This document shows positions 11,692 to 23,345 of a DNA stretch of 64,000 nucleotides, in pieces; the first letter of the stretch is position 1; each line of letters opens with the position of its first letter. The stretch is from the NCBI GenBank assembly GCA_002914845.1, contig JXTC01000264.1:36391-100390 (forward strand), in the 5' to 3' direction. A model generated the notes under the pieces. That model was given only the letters and a program-made list of their open reading frames with translations. It was not told where the DNA came from and made no database searches. The DNA is from Trema orientale (lineage: Eukaryota > Streptophyta > Magnoliopsida > Rosales > Cannabaceae). The position numbers were made by a program, and so were the translations under genes.

Positions 11692-11694
11692 TAT

Positions 11695-12147
11695 TGTTAA
11701 ACGTAAGCACAACTACTCCAAATATTTATATTTAATACTAAGACAATATTAAATATAAACTACATAGCTACTGAAATTCACGAAAACAGAAAATGCGCAG
11801 AAAATACTAAATACAAAAATAAAGGAGAACACAAAATTTAGCGAGGTTCAGTAAATTACCTACATCCTCAGGGCGTTGCTGACTGCTTCACTAACTTCAA
11901 AAAGAGGAAATACAAAATCTAGGCTATAATGCAAAAACCCAGAAATAAGTGGAAAAAAGGAGAAAAATAAAACTATGGAAGTTCTTAGGAATAAAGGTTC
12001 TCACCAATGGGGAATAATTTTGGGATGATTAAAACTAATTACAGAAGGTTTTATTTATAGCCAACTGTAGACCCCAAATATTCACACACAAACGATGTGG
12101 GACAAAGCGCAAAATAATTACAAAAGCTAACGAGCGAAATTCTAACA
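11695..12147 (-). repeat. LTR of the Copia element (3' LTR in element orientation)
   Basis: On the minus strand it begins TGTTAGAATT and ends CGTTTAACA, giving TG...CA ends. It shares most of its length with 15101-15446, including the phrases TACATCCTC(A/G)GGGCGTTGCTG and GGGATGATTAAAACTAATTA. Confidence 0.85.
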
Positions 12148-12349
12148 ATCTCCACTTTGGTGAGTTAGCAGGTCCCACCCAAATTTTTCCAATTCCCGTA
12201 TCCTCTATCTATTACCGCAACGTCACTTTATACGCCGAAAAGTATTATCAAACTTGTAGGATATTGATCAAGTCCAAAAAATGGTTGAATTTGATTGATG
12301 TCACCACCTTCGTCATCATATCTGCAGCATTCTCAGCAGTCCCAATTTT

Positions 12350-13240
12350 CTAAAGCAGTATCTTTCTTTCATCAATAATCTCTCGCACAAAGTGATGTCG
12401 GACGTCAATATACTTTGTACATACATGGTATACTGGATTCTTCGCTAAGTGAATGGCACTCTGACTATCAGAATAAATATAGACATGCTCCTGAACAACT
12501 TCCAGCTCTTCCAGTAATCCTTGTAACCAAATTGCTTCCTTCACAGCTTCTGTAACGGCCATGTACTCTGCCTCTGCAGTAGACAAAGCAACTATAGACT
12601 CTAAAGTAGACTTCTAACTGATTGGTGCTCTTGCAGATGTGAATACATATCCAGTAGTTGATCGACGTTTATCCAAATTACCAGCGTAATCAGAATCAAC
12701 ATAACCAACCACACACTGACCAAGTTTATCATCCCGCTCAAAAACTAAATGAACATCTACAGTCTTCAATAAGTACCGTATAATCCATTTCACAGCTTGC
12801 CAATGATCTTTACTCGGATCATGCATATACCTGCTCACAACTGTAACTGCATGTGAAGTATCAGGTCTCGTATATACCATCGCATACATCAAGCTACCAA
12901 CTGCATTCGAATATAGAACTTGTGACATATACTCTCGCTCTGCATCTATACTCGGGGACAAAGACGCACTAAGCTTGAAATGAGGAGCAAGTGGTATACT
13001 AACATGTTTTGATTGTTCAGTCATACCAAAATGCTGTAACACCTTCTTCAGATATTGCTTCTGAGTCAAACTAACCTTGCCTCTCCCTCTATCTCTGCTA
13101 ATCTCTATACCGAGAATCTTCTTTGCTTCACCGAGATCCTTCATCTCAAACTCTTGATTCAACTGAGTCTTCAACTTCTTAATTTCTTACTCTTCGAAGC
13201 TATCAATCTATCATCAACATACAAAAGTAGATAAATGAAA
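12350..13240 (-). pseudogene. Copia RNase H and end of reverse transcriptase (fossil)
   Basis: RNase H block: STAEAEYMAVTEAVKEAIWL, SDSQSAIHLAKNPVYH, TKYIDVRHHFVREI (12350-12590). Upstream is the end of reverse transcriptase with LGIEISRDRGRGKVSLTQK and a GSLMYAMVYTRPD segment (12614-13174), and YVDD just before it (about 13220). This matches the pol C-terminus of Tork-type Copia elements. Confidence 0.8.
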
Positions 13241-13386
13241 GACCTACCTTGTAGCCTGCAAAAATATACACAACTATCAAACTCGCTTCTTGTGTACTTC
13301 TGACCCATCATAAACCGATCAAATCGCTTATACCACTGCCTTAGCGATTGTTTCTGCCCATAAAGCGATCTTTTCAGTTTGTAAAC

Positions 13387-15086
13387 CTAATTTTCTTTTT
13401 CAATAGCCTTGAATCTTTCTGGTTGAGACACATAGATTTCCTCTTCTAAATTACCATGTAGAAATGCGATTTTTATATCCAATTGAACTAGTTCAAGATC
13501 CAACTGCACTACCAAGGCTAACAAAATTCTAATGGAGGAATGTTTAATAACTGGAGAAAATACCGCATTGTAATCAATTCCCTCCAACTGAGCGTAGCCT
13601 TTCGCTACCAATCTTGCCTTGAAGTGAACATCATTTTTTTTCAGGAAATCCTTCTTTCTTTGAGTATACCCATTTGCACCCAATTACCTTCTTGTTCTTC
13701 GGTAGTTGAGCTAGCTCCCAAGTTTCATTCTTCCGAAGAGACTTCATTTCTTCCTCCATTGCTTTCTTCCACTATTCATTTTCCGAACTTTTGTACGTGG
13801 AAGGAACATCATCGTCTATAATTGGAAGTGTATAGGCCACCATATCAACAAATCGAGCAGGTTTACGAATTTCACGTCTTGGCCTATTATGTGTAATTAA
13901 TTCTTGCTGCTGTTGAGGCTCTTGGGTCGGAACCTCTTCTTTATCTTTAGTGTCCTCCTCTGCCAATAGAGTGTCACTACTATTTTCAACAACATTAACA
14001 GGGACTACTGTTGTTGTTTTCTCAAACTCCACCTGCTGCCGACTAGGCTCCATCTGCTGCGGAATACTAATGATCTTCTCTTAGTCTTCTGTTACCTTCT
14101 TCAACATGGCAGACTCATCAAAAGTAACATCCCTGCTAAATAAAATCTTCCTTGAACTTAGACACCAAAGTCGGTATCCCTTTACACCTGAGCTGATACC
14201 CATAAATAATGTTTTCTTGGCTCTCGGATCCAACTTGGATTCTTTCACATGATAATAGGCAGTAGAACCAAAGACATGTAAAGAATCATAATCACTAGCA
14301 GATTTTCCAAACCATACCTCAAGAGGGGTTTTAACTCTAATTGCAGTCGATGGTAAATGATTAACGAGATGATACGCATACGTAATTGCCTCAGCCCAAA
14401 AAGTTTTGCCCAACCGAGCATTGGACAACATACACCGACTCCAGCAAAGTCCGATTCATGCGTTCTGCCACCCCATTCTGCTTTGGTGTTTTTCTGATTG
14501 TAAAGTGACGCACAATACCTTCAGACTGGTAAACTCCCAAAAATGGATCACTCCTATATTCCCCACCATTGTTTGATCGAAGTCGTTTGATCTTTCTTCC
14601 CATCTGAGTCTCAATCATCTTTTTCTATTTAAGGAAAATATCAAGCACGTCATCTTTAGTCTTCATTACATACACCCAAACTCTTCTGGAAAAGTCGTCG
14701 ACAAAAGTAACAAAATAGTGCATACATCCCAAAGAAGCTGTCTTGGTAGGTCCCCACACATCTGAATGAACATAATCCAGAATACCCTCAGTATTGTGAA
14801 TTGCTGTGCCGAACTTCACTTTTGTCTGTATTCCCAGAACACAGTATTTACAAAAGTCCAACTTGCAGGTCTTCGCTCCTTTCAGTAAGCCTTGCTTCAC
14901 TAAACTAAAGAAAGCTTTTTCCCCTGCATGTCCCAAACGTATATGCCATAACCTGATAATTTCTGAAGCTTCATCATCCTCAGAAACCGCAGCAACTGAT
15001 CCAATAACTGTACTACCATTGTAGTAATACAAGTTATTTCTTCTTGTACCTTTCATTACCACCAAAGAGCCTGAAGTGACTTTCAA
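13387..15086 (-). pseudogene. Copia integrase and start of reverse transcriptase (fossil)
   Basis: In coding order: a GAG-pre-integrase/zinc-binding block LWHIRLGHAGEKAFFSL with LDFCKYCVLG (about 14840-14980), the integrase core with YVHSDVWGP and FVDDFSRRVWVYV (14640-14780), PKQNGVAERMNRTLLE (about 14430-14510), the CVFG-like HVFGSTAYYHV block (about 14250), then reverse transcriptase with FKARLVAKGYAQ and LDIKIAFLHGNL (13387-13683). Confidence 0.8.
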
Positions 15087-15100
15087 AATTTCATCTCATA

Positions 15101-15446
15101 CAGAAAATACTAAATGCAAAAATAAAGGAGAACACAAAATTTAGCAAGGTTTGGCAAATTACCTACATCCTCGGGGCGTTGCTGACCACTTCACTAAGTT
15201 CAAAAAGAGGAAATACAAAATCTGGGCTATAATGCAAAAACCTAGAAACAAATGGGAAAAAAGAGTAAAAATAAAACTATGGAAGTCCTTAGGAATAAAG
15301 GTGCTCATCAATAGAGAACTAATTTTGGGATGATTAAAACTAATTACAGAAGGCGTTATTTATAGCTAACTGTAGACCCAAATATTCATAGTGATGTGAG
15401 ATAAAGCGCAAAATAATTACAAAAACTAATAAGTCAAATTCTAACA
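15101..15446 (-). repeat. Second LTR copy of the Copia element (partial)
   Basis: Aligns with 11810-12147 with scattered differences and ends at the same ATTCTAACA. It is shorter than the left copy. Confidence 0.8.
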
Positions 15447-16261
15447 AGTTAGTCATCTATTTTTTGCGGATGATTCGTTAGTATTCTCACGTGCACAAAC
15501 TGCGGACTGTTTTGAAGTGTTCCGTATTTTGAAGGTTTATGAGGAGGTTTCGGACCTGAAGACTAACTGGGAGAAATCTGCGATTACTTTTACCCCGAAT
15601 ATTCTAGATACTGACCGGTGTGTTATTCAGCGTATTCTTCATGTCACGGATGCAAATTCCCATGATAAGTATCTTAGACTTCCTTCGGTGGCAGGGCGTA
15701 ATAAACATTGAACTTTTGCAAGTATCAAGGAGAGGGTTTGGAAAAGAGTTCAAGGGTGGAGATGCAACTTATTTTCTGTTGGGGGCGAGAGATACTCATT
15801 ACGTCTGTACTACAAGCTATGCCTAATTATGTTATGAGCATATTCAAATTACCTGTTACATTGTGTGATGATCTTCGCAACATTTTCTTGAATTTCTGGT
15901 GGGGATCCTCAAATGGAAATAGTAGGATTGCATGGGTTCGTTGGAATTTGGTGTGTAGGCCGAAAAGTATGGGTTGGCTCAGATTTGGGGACTAACAAAT
16001 TTTCAATCAAGCTCTTGTGGCGAAACAGGTGTGGCGACTTATACGTTCTCCAAATTCTTTAGCGGGACAAATTTTGATGGGGAAATATTTTCATGATGTT
16101 GTATTCTCTCCGCTCAAGGTAAACAATGTTCGTCTTTCTTGTGGAAAAGCTTATTATGGGGAAGAGAAGCTATAGCAAAGGGCATCCGCTATAGCAAAGC
16201 TTATTCGATTTTGAAATCTATTGAATAAAAAAGACACTTTTCTATTCAAAAAAAAAAAAAA
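15447..16261 (+). pseudogene. LINE reverse transcriptase, C-terminal half and 3' tail
   Basis: Starts with SHLFFADDSLVFSRA (FADD codons at 15463-15474), continues VSDLKTNWEKSAITF, then, in a shifted frame, QAMPNYVMSIFKLP, NFWWGSSNGNSRIAWVRW and LVAKQVWRLI. It closes with a WGREAIAKGIR-like phrase and an A-run at 16248-16261. The frame changes at least twice and the domain after the reverse transcriptase is short, so this part is decayed. Confidence 0.8.
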
Positions 16262-19200
16262 TAGTAATTCTAAGAATTGCTGCAAAGAATGATATAAAGT
16301 TGACGTTTGTCCTGTTTTTTCTGGTTTTTAAGTGAAGAAGATGTTCACATTAAATAACTTGTTTTTTCTTTGGAAAATCCAAAAACAATTAAATCACATA
16401 TGTACCTTTAGAGAACCTAGAATATTGCTTCCAAACCAGGTAGTTTTCAAGTACTAACCAAAGGTACAATGCCTGAAATTATTATCAAACAAAATCAAGA
16501 CAATGTGACTGATCATCCTCGCTTATTGGAAAATCCCTTCTCCTCTATTGGAAGTTGGAAATGATCAAACAACAATAACCATAATATAGTAGTGGTGATG
16601 ATAAAAGCTATCGATAAGGTTATAATAAGAAGAGAATTCTTATAGAGTGGTTACAAAAGAACTTTTGCGTATAAGAAACTAATAATTAGGAAATTTTCAA
16701 TTAATGAACGCATATATTGCTTGCTCAAAACTAAAGATGTTTATCAGAAGCCGCGGGTATACTCTTTAATTTATAGCTAGGGGGGACTAGTTTGGGAAGA
16801 GATCGTGAAATTAGATTGGACACACAAATTAATCAATATTAAGAGCACAAATTTGATGAAATGATTTGACTCGCTGAGTAAAAAGATTAATATTATCGTC
16901 AACCTCACTCGATGTTTGCAAGTTCATTCTAAGATTAAAAAGAAGCTAAATCAAAGGACAATATAGATGTACTGGTTGCAACTTATAGATGTACTGGTAT
17001 ACACTAGTACCAAAAGGGGAAATAAATAAAGCTAGAGTAAAATGTCAAGTATATATTATAATATATGTCCTAAAATTCATTCTTCCTCTAATATATATAC
17101 ATATGTACGTGTCACTTGCATCAAACAGTTATTCTTTATCTGAAAAATCTTACCGTTAGAATAACAACTAGTTAAACTTTGTCAGCTCGTTTGGTACGTA
17201 GGACTGGATTGGATTGGATTGGACTAGATTGAACTATTTAGTACTATATTGTGCTTAGTGTACGAAACACAGGACTAGAGTATAAATACATAATAAAAAT
17301 TTTGTTAATGTAATTTTCATGATATTTTTTTTTATGAAATAAGAAAATAAATATTTCATAAATTAGAGTGAGAAAATTAAACAATAATTAAATTAAAAAA
17401 TATTGTTTTATTTTATTTTTAATAATTATTATATGTTCAATTTTTTTAATGGGATATTCTTTTTTTTTTAAGAAAAGACAAAAAATAAAGAAACATTTTA
17501 TCCAAAAAAAAATTTGTAAAAAAAGAAAGTCATGATCATTGTTGGAACTAAATAAACCCAAGTTCTAGATGGGACTATTTAATCCCATCAGTGAGGCACT
17601 ATTTTGGAAGTTGGACTTTTTTGTTTACTTCAACAAAAAGTCCAAATATAGGACTGAACAAAAGAATCAAATCCTTACCTATAATCCGGCCCGAAATGGG
17701 ATCGTATATCCAAGAAGTTTTTGATCAATCGATCCATTTCTACGCTATTTTATAAATTCTAAAAGCTCTAATTTGTACGGTACTCGATCATTTCATTGAT
17801 TAATATATACAAATATATTTCTGTATACATATATGTAGCTATTATGTGTATCAATATAATAGCTAAAGTACTAATTTCCCAGCACTTCAAGAATCTCCGG
17901 CTTGACACAAGCATATATATATATATATATATATAAAAGCGCTAAATAAATAGTCAGAACCTGTATATATAATTTGCCTGGAGATATATTAAATCAGTTT
18001 GCGACAGAAGAATCATGTGACAAAAGGAATTTAACAGGACTATTGTTTCCCATTAAAAAAGAAAGTCATAAATAACCAGGCATATTCTGTTCCTAAATTT
18101 CTTCAAAAAGGGTCTTGAACATATATATTAAACTAAAACTTACATTAATGTATATATATTTCGTACTGCTACTAAAATGCAAACCCTGGAGATTTGGCTT
18201 GCTATAACAGAGATTATTTAAAACTATATTTAGATTCTTTAACATAACTACAAACTATTTGCAGAAATATTTAAGCTAACTAAGGGAATACAATATTTTG
18301 AAGCACATTATATGAGTTTCTGGTGTGTCTCTCTCCTATCCACCTTGGCCCTATCGATCCAGTTGCCCTGCTGGGTGATCTCTGCAAGGATTAATATACA
18401 TATTTAGAGAAATCCAAAAGCAAATTACAATGAATAAAGTAGTTAATCACATAAAAAAGAAATATATCTGGAAAATAAGATAAATAAATTTAAATTTGTA
18501 AACCAGTCGATGTGCATGGTTATATATGGCTTGAGAATCTAACTGTAAGCTATAGTGCTGACTGATGATTCAGATGTTCGAATTATGTATTTTCATAAAA
18601 TTGCGCAAACATTTTGTTGAAGTACAAGGAGAAGAAAAGTCGGATTAGTAACAATATAAGTAAACTCAACATTTAAAAAACAGAAATTAAATAAACAAAG
18701 TTTAAGTTATTATACGCGTATCCAATCATAATGGAAACGTAAAAAAATCCGATGAGACTAATTATTATATCAAACTTAAAAAAGATAGCACACACAATTA
18801 TGCATAGAGTACTAACAAACTAAGCTTTGGTTAGTATGCTGTACGTTATAAATGATATTGTATTGTATCAAAAGTTGCGTAAGAAATTTAATACAATACT
18901 TTTTTTTCCCCTTGGAACAAATAAGTATTAAATCATCCAAATTCTACGAATAAATCCTGAGTATAAGTTCGCACCGACTTATATATTTGTCCCAAAAATT
19001 TTATACTATATTAAACCTAAAACAATACAACATACATTGTAATGTACCAAAAGAAGGCTAAAAGACATATTGTAATTGAGTAGTACTACATTGGTTTCTC
19101 ATGTCTCTCTGTTTAATTTCACAATATTTTTCGAATTTCTCTATACCCTTTTAGAGGAAATAAGCGAAGCAAAAAGATTTATTTTGGTATAAAATGTAAC

Positions 19201-19979
19201 ATATGCTACTGCATGCCTCGGTGCAATTTATTAATTAATTGCTTATTCGATCGCAACAGGATTCAGCCCTAGATCAAAGTAATCTAGATGCCGACACCAA
19301 CTAACTGCTACAAAAATAAAATCCGCTCCCTAAATAACCTTTTTATTCCAGTAATTCTCATCACCAGTTCATATCTATATATATACATATTAAGCATATA
19401 GATTTATGGTTACAACACATTTAACGACTTGAATAAACTCTATTCTAACATCAATTCTCAGTATATATTAGGAGCCATAAAATATTTAGTTACAGTATCA
19501 TATTCATAGCATTATGGATATCATACTTCTAATAACTCAAGATAGTTTATCTATATATATATGTATATAAAATTAGGGTGAAAGTCACATAGATATGTTT
19601 ATTTTAACCTACTATCGGTAGGTATAGTTCTTTCTACAGTTCCACTTTAATTTAATAGCTATCGTTTAATGGGTTGATAGTCAAACCAAAAAAAGAAAAT
19701 TAATAACCATCACTAATTGCATTTTGGTACATAATCTATTACCCATACAAAATGCATTTTACCTAACCATAGGTATACTTTGAGTCTCTCCCATATATAT
19801 TCATATATATATATATATAGTGCCATTACTGTGGTCGGTTTCGATTATATATCATGCGATATTGGCACAAGATTTAAGCTACGACTTTAATTATCGAAGT
19901 TTGTGTCAATTAATGTTTTCACATTTCATTACGATAGAGCTCTGGCACCTCTAATTGTTCGTTAGCTGTAACTGTAATT
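16262..19979. other. Gene-poor AT-rich region
   Basis: No gene recognised. It contains a TA microsatellite at 17913-17935, GGATT tandem units at 17206-17223, and an exon-like GC-richer patch at 18306-18389 (listed separately). Confidence 0.4.
18306..18389 (-). other. Exon-like GC-richer patch of unknown nature
   Basis: On the minus strand a CCTTGCAG acceptor-like site (about 18388) is followed by an open stretch reading ITQQGNWIDRAKVDRRETHQ and ending KLI-stop. On the plus strand the same bases give a short ORF with a hydrophobic start (MSFWCVSLLSTLALSIQ). Neither is recognised and no partner exon was found. It may be a last-exon relic or chance. Confidence 0.2.
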
Positions 19980-20580
19980 CGGTATAATAAGTTAGTTATT
20001 CAGATATATTGTTGATTAGTCCTTACCAGTCAGTCTCCAATAATTGGCTCTCACCGGCTCTGATCATTGTGTTATATATAGATGTATGGTAAGAAGCCTT
20101 GGGTTATGCTTTATGTTTTCTCCGATTACAAAAATATTGCATTAGAGATTCTTGGAGAATCTCAGGGTTTGTAAGGGCTCTTCGGGTGCTTGTTTCTAGG
20201 GAAACTGAGAGAAAATTGAGAGATCTTTTCTGTTTGAGAGTTTGTGTATTCTTGTGAGCGATTGAGGATGTAATTTCATCTTGATATTTGACTGGACTGG
20301 GGCTCTCTTGCCCTGCCTTGGATGCATTTAGCTGTAGGATTGGTTTACTGCCAATCTGAACCATGTATTTCTTTATTTTATTTTATTTCATTCTATTTTT
20401 TTGACTTTGGGGAAGATATGGACTTAGCTTACTAGTAACCACACCTCCTCCCAATGTAGACGATCTTGAGTAAACTAAGTATTTCTTAATTGTATACTTT
20501 TGTTGCTTGAAAATTCTTTGTTGTATTCAATTTTTGTTAGTGAGATCAAGAGGTTTAATCCTCACACATTAATTAAGACT
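19980..20580 (+). mobile_element. Possible LTR fragment
   Basis: The tract has features typical of a Copia LTR: a TATATATAGATG box near 20073, then moderately GC-rich leader-like sequence with GAGAGTTTGTGTATTC and GTGAGCGATTGAGG, then TGTAGACGATCTTGAGTAAAC and a T-rich tail. No second copy or target duplication was found. The minus-strand ORF inside it (20104-20364) has no domain and is probably a by-product. Confidence 0.25.
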
Positions 20581-22607
20581 TTTAAGGACCTTCTCTTCCA
20601 TATGTGTTTATATATATATATATATTTATCACAATCATTTGTATCTGGATGTGGGTTTTGTCGTGTACTTGGTTTGTTTTAGATTCAAACATTAGTCAGA
20701 ATATGTGAATAGGTAATACATGCATGTTATCAAGTAGATGTTTTACCTACGGAGTACCTTGGCATATATTTCTATGTATATGTAGCTTTGACAAAATCCA
20801 TAAATATATGCGGGACATGTCATATGTATATATACCCAGAGACACCACATACCGTTTTTAATTAGATTGTACATATGCATCTTTAACGCATGTCATCCCT
20901 AGAGTAATGTCCTTATATCAAATTAATAAATAACTAGCTGGGTTAGTTTCCTGACTTATTATAACGTGTACCGTATTTAGAATCTAGACCACTAACATAA
21001 CAAGTGAAATTGGCGAGTCCTATAAAGACTCCACAATTCTGTAAGTCAGAAGAAAACAGAGATTGCCATATCGTTATTGATATTGTCTAAACACAAGTTG
21101 ACATGGTTACACAGGAACAGCTTAAAAACAAAAACAAAAATAAAAACATTTCTAGCTTATTTATTACATATACGCATATATATATATACATATATTTGTG
21201 AACACCTTTAATTAAGAATTCATCTTCTTACGTGGTATTTTATTTATCTTCAAATCTCTGACTTCGTCAATGTTATATACAGCCATTCCCACCTCTCCTT
21301 CCCCCTTATTTGTTCCCAATAAAACTCCCTTAACTTAGAAAAAATAATAATAATAATTATATATACCCCTTTTTCACTAATTACTCAAACTTGACAAAAA
21401 TTTTACTTCTGACGATTGAAATTTTTGTCTACAATTTTTAACAAAGCAACGATTGATTTTCTAAATTTAAAGAGTAACACGATTAACTAGTGAAAATTTA
21501 TCGGTTTAATTGAAGTCTTTTCACAACTCCAGGAGTAGGCGGTGTATTCAGTACTTCATTAGTTTTGGCAAAGAGGGTGTCATCTAATATTAAAGATAAC
21601 AAATAAATATTAAGAGAGAAGGTGTTTATGTAATTGTTCTTATTTGGGAATAATGTGTAAACCTTACAAATACTTATGTTTGCAAGTATATATGTGTAAC
21701 ATGTTCCAAAACGAGCAGGTACATTATTCAAAAAGGTGGTCCTATTGTTATTCTCCTATTTTTCTCTTCTCACCCACTTTCTGAAAATGCCACTTATGAA
21801 ATTTTAAAATTCAAGATTATGCTTTTCTAAACCCTTTTAAATCTCAATTAGTTCCAAAATTACCCATTAATGAATTTTATTAAAAAACGTTATTTTCGCA
21901 CAATGCATCTAATACTTTGTTAATTAATTAAATCTTAAAACCTTAGTTCTTGTCTTCTTCTTCTTTTCTCTTTATTGTTTCCTTCAATTATGAAGTAGAT
22001 TAAAAGTAATTTTGACAAGAAAGTTATTATTTATTTTTATTTTTTTTGTAGAGAGGCGAAGAACAAGACAATTAGTATATGATGTTAAACAAATTCATAA
22101 AAATAAACATTAACTTATCAATCTTAAAAGATAAGGTGGATATAAGAATTAAATATTTTGAGGGGTGTAATAAGAAATAGATAAAGAAAATTGATTAGAA
22201 GACTAGGGATGGGTAGAGACTACTTAAAAGACTAGGGGCGGGGAGAGAATATTTAAAATTAGTAGATAAATTAAAATTTTATCTATTCCTTCACAAAAAG
22301 GAAAAAGAAAATAACTATAAAGAAAATTAAACTTTGACAGCAATATTGATATTTGAATAGAAAAAGGTCATAATATGGACGTCTGAAGTCTGAGATATAC
22401 ATGAGCATTAATTTAGACGTTATATATACTTATTATATACAAAATATATATATATATATATGTTTAATCCTATATATTCTGAACTACATGTTCTATTTAA
22501 TCACTATTGAATAATGATTGCATACATCTTGCTATGAACTATAAAAGAACAAAATGGAGCAAACTTTACAATATTAATTAGAAACATTCTATAGTACAAT
22601 ATACCAA

Positions 22608-22611
<4 letters not shown>

Positions 22612-22642
<31 letters not shown>
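22612..22642. repeat. TA dinucleotide microsatellite
   Basis: Uninterrupted TA repeat of about 15 units, the longest in the window. Confidence 0.9.
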
Positions 22643-22645
<3 letters not shown>

Positions 22646-23179
22646 CAACGTGATTGTGTACATTCTTTAGTTAAGAAAATGGGTTAAGTGTTAGGACAAG
22701 AATATGAAGAGGGTAATAGCAAGAGGGAACTGATTTTTCAGGAACAGGATAGAGCTAATTTTCTTACTATAAATGTGGAATCAAAATGATATGTCGAAAT
22801 ATTGCTAACATCAAAGACTAGGATTGTTATATAGTTAGGATCAGTCAAGAGTTGCTAATAGTAATTAGCATTTTGACTTGTCGGAGAGAGGAGGGGATAC
22901 AATAATTCATTTATCATCAAGAAAATATCTACACAGCTTTTCTGATTGAATTCAAGTGTTTGAAAATAATTCCATTTTTTCTGCATTTAGTCAGTTTTCT
23001 TCTCTCCGATCTAGTAAAGAGACTTCCAACACACCAAATTTTCAATCATTTATTATTTAACGGCTGACAACATTGATCTATACTGATCATAAAGCCTAGA
23101 GAAGCTATATCTAAAAGATAAAAGAACTTCTAGAATTGAATCACACATGAAGAAGAGTTTCCATAAAATAAAAATTGTA

Positions 23180-23345
23180 CATGAAAGAAAGATGGATGTA
23201 CAGGCTGTATTTACTATTAATTATTAACCACAAACTATCGTTCTTTAAAAAGTTATATTATACATGAAGACACATGAATGTACAAGCTATATTTACTACT
23301 AATTATTAACCACAAACTATCATTCTTTAAACAGTTATTTTTAAA
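23180..23345. repeat. Two-copy tandem duplication, 83-bp period
   Basis: Unit one starts CATGAAAGAAAGATGG at 23180; unit two starts CATGAAGACACATGAA at 23263. Both contain ATTATTAACCACAAACTATC at the same offset, with a few substitutions between copies. Confidence 0.75.

Larger units (their letters stand above)
11692..15446 (-). mobile_element. Copia retrotransposon fossil (Tork-like) inserted in the LINE
   Basis: LTR-type repeats lie at both sides (11695-12147 and 15101-15446). Between them on the minus strand are GAG-pre-integrase and integrase, reverse transcriptase with YVDD (about 13200-13230), and RNase H ending near 12350. A polypurine-like CACCAAAGTGGAGAT directly precedes the LTR start TGTTAGAATT. 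The target duplication is AGTTA (11687-11691 and 15447-15451), with three extra bases between it and the left LTR. The element is broken, with several breaks, and gag and protease were not recognised. The two LTR copies differ visibly, so the insertion is not recent. Confidence 0.85.
10193..16261 (+). mobile_element. L1-type LINE, 5'-truncated, split by a Copia insertion
   Basis: LINE sequence occupies 10193-11691 and 15447-16261. The left part carries the end of the endonuclease and the first half of the reverse transcriptase. The right part resumes with SHLFFADDS and ends at an A-run (16248-16261). Reading across the junction with one AGTTA removed gives continuous GPRVSHLFFADDS, so the intervening 3.75 kb is an insertion. 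About 2.3 kb of LINE remains. It is 5'-truncated inside the endonuclease, as L1 copies often are, and carries several stops and frameshifts, so it is inactive. Confidence 0.85.

Noticed and set aside
17185-17712. Possible MITE starting GCTCGTTTGGTACG with GGATT repeats
   Set aside because: The right side does not give a convincing inverted end or target duplication.
20104-20364. 86-codon minus ORF
   Set aside because: No recognisable domain; it lies antisense to a probable LTR leader.
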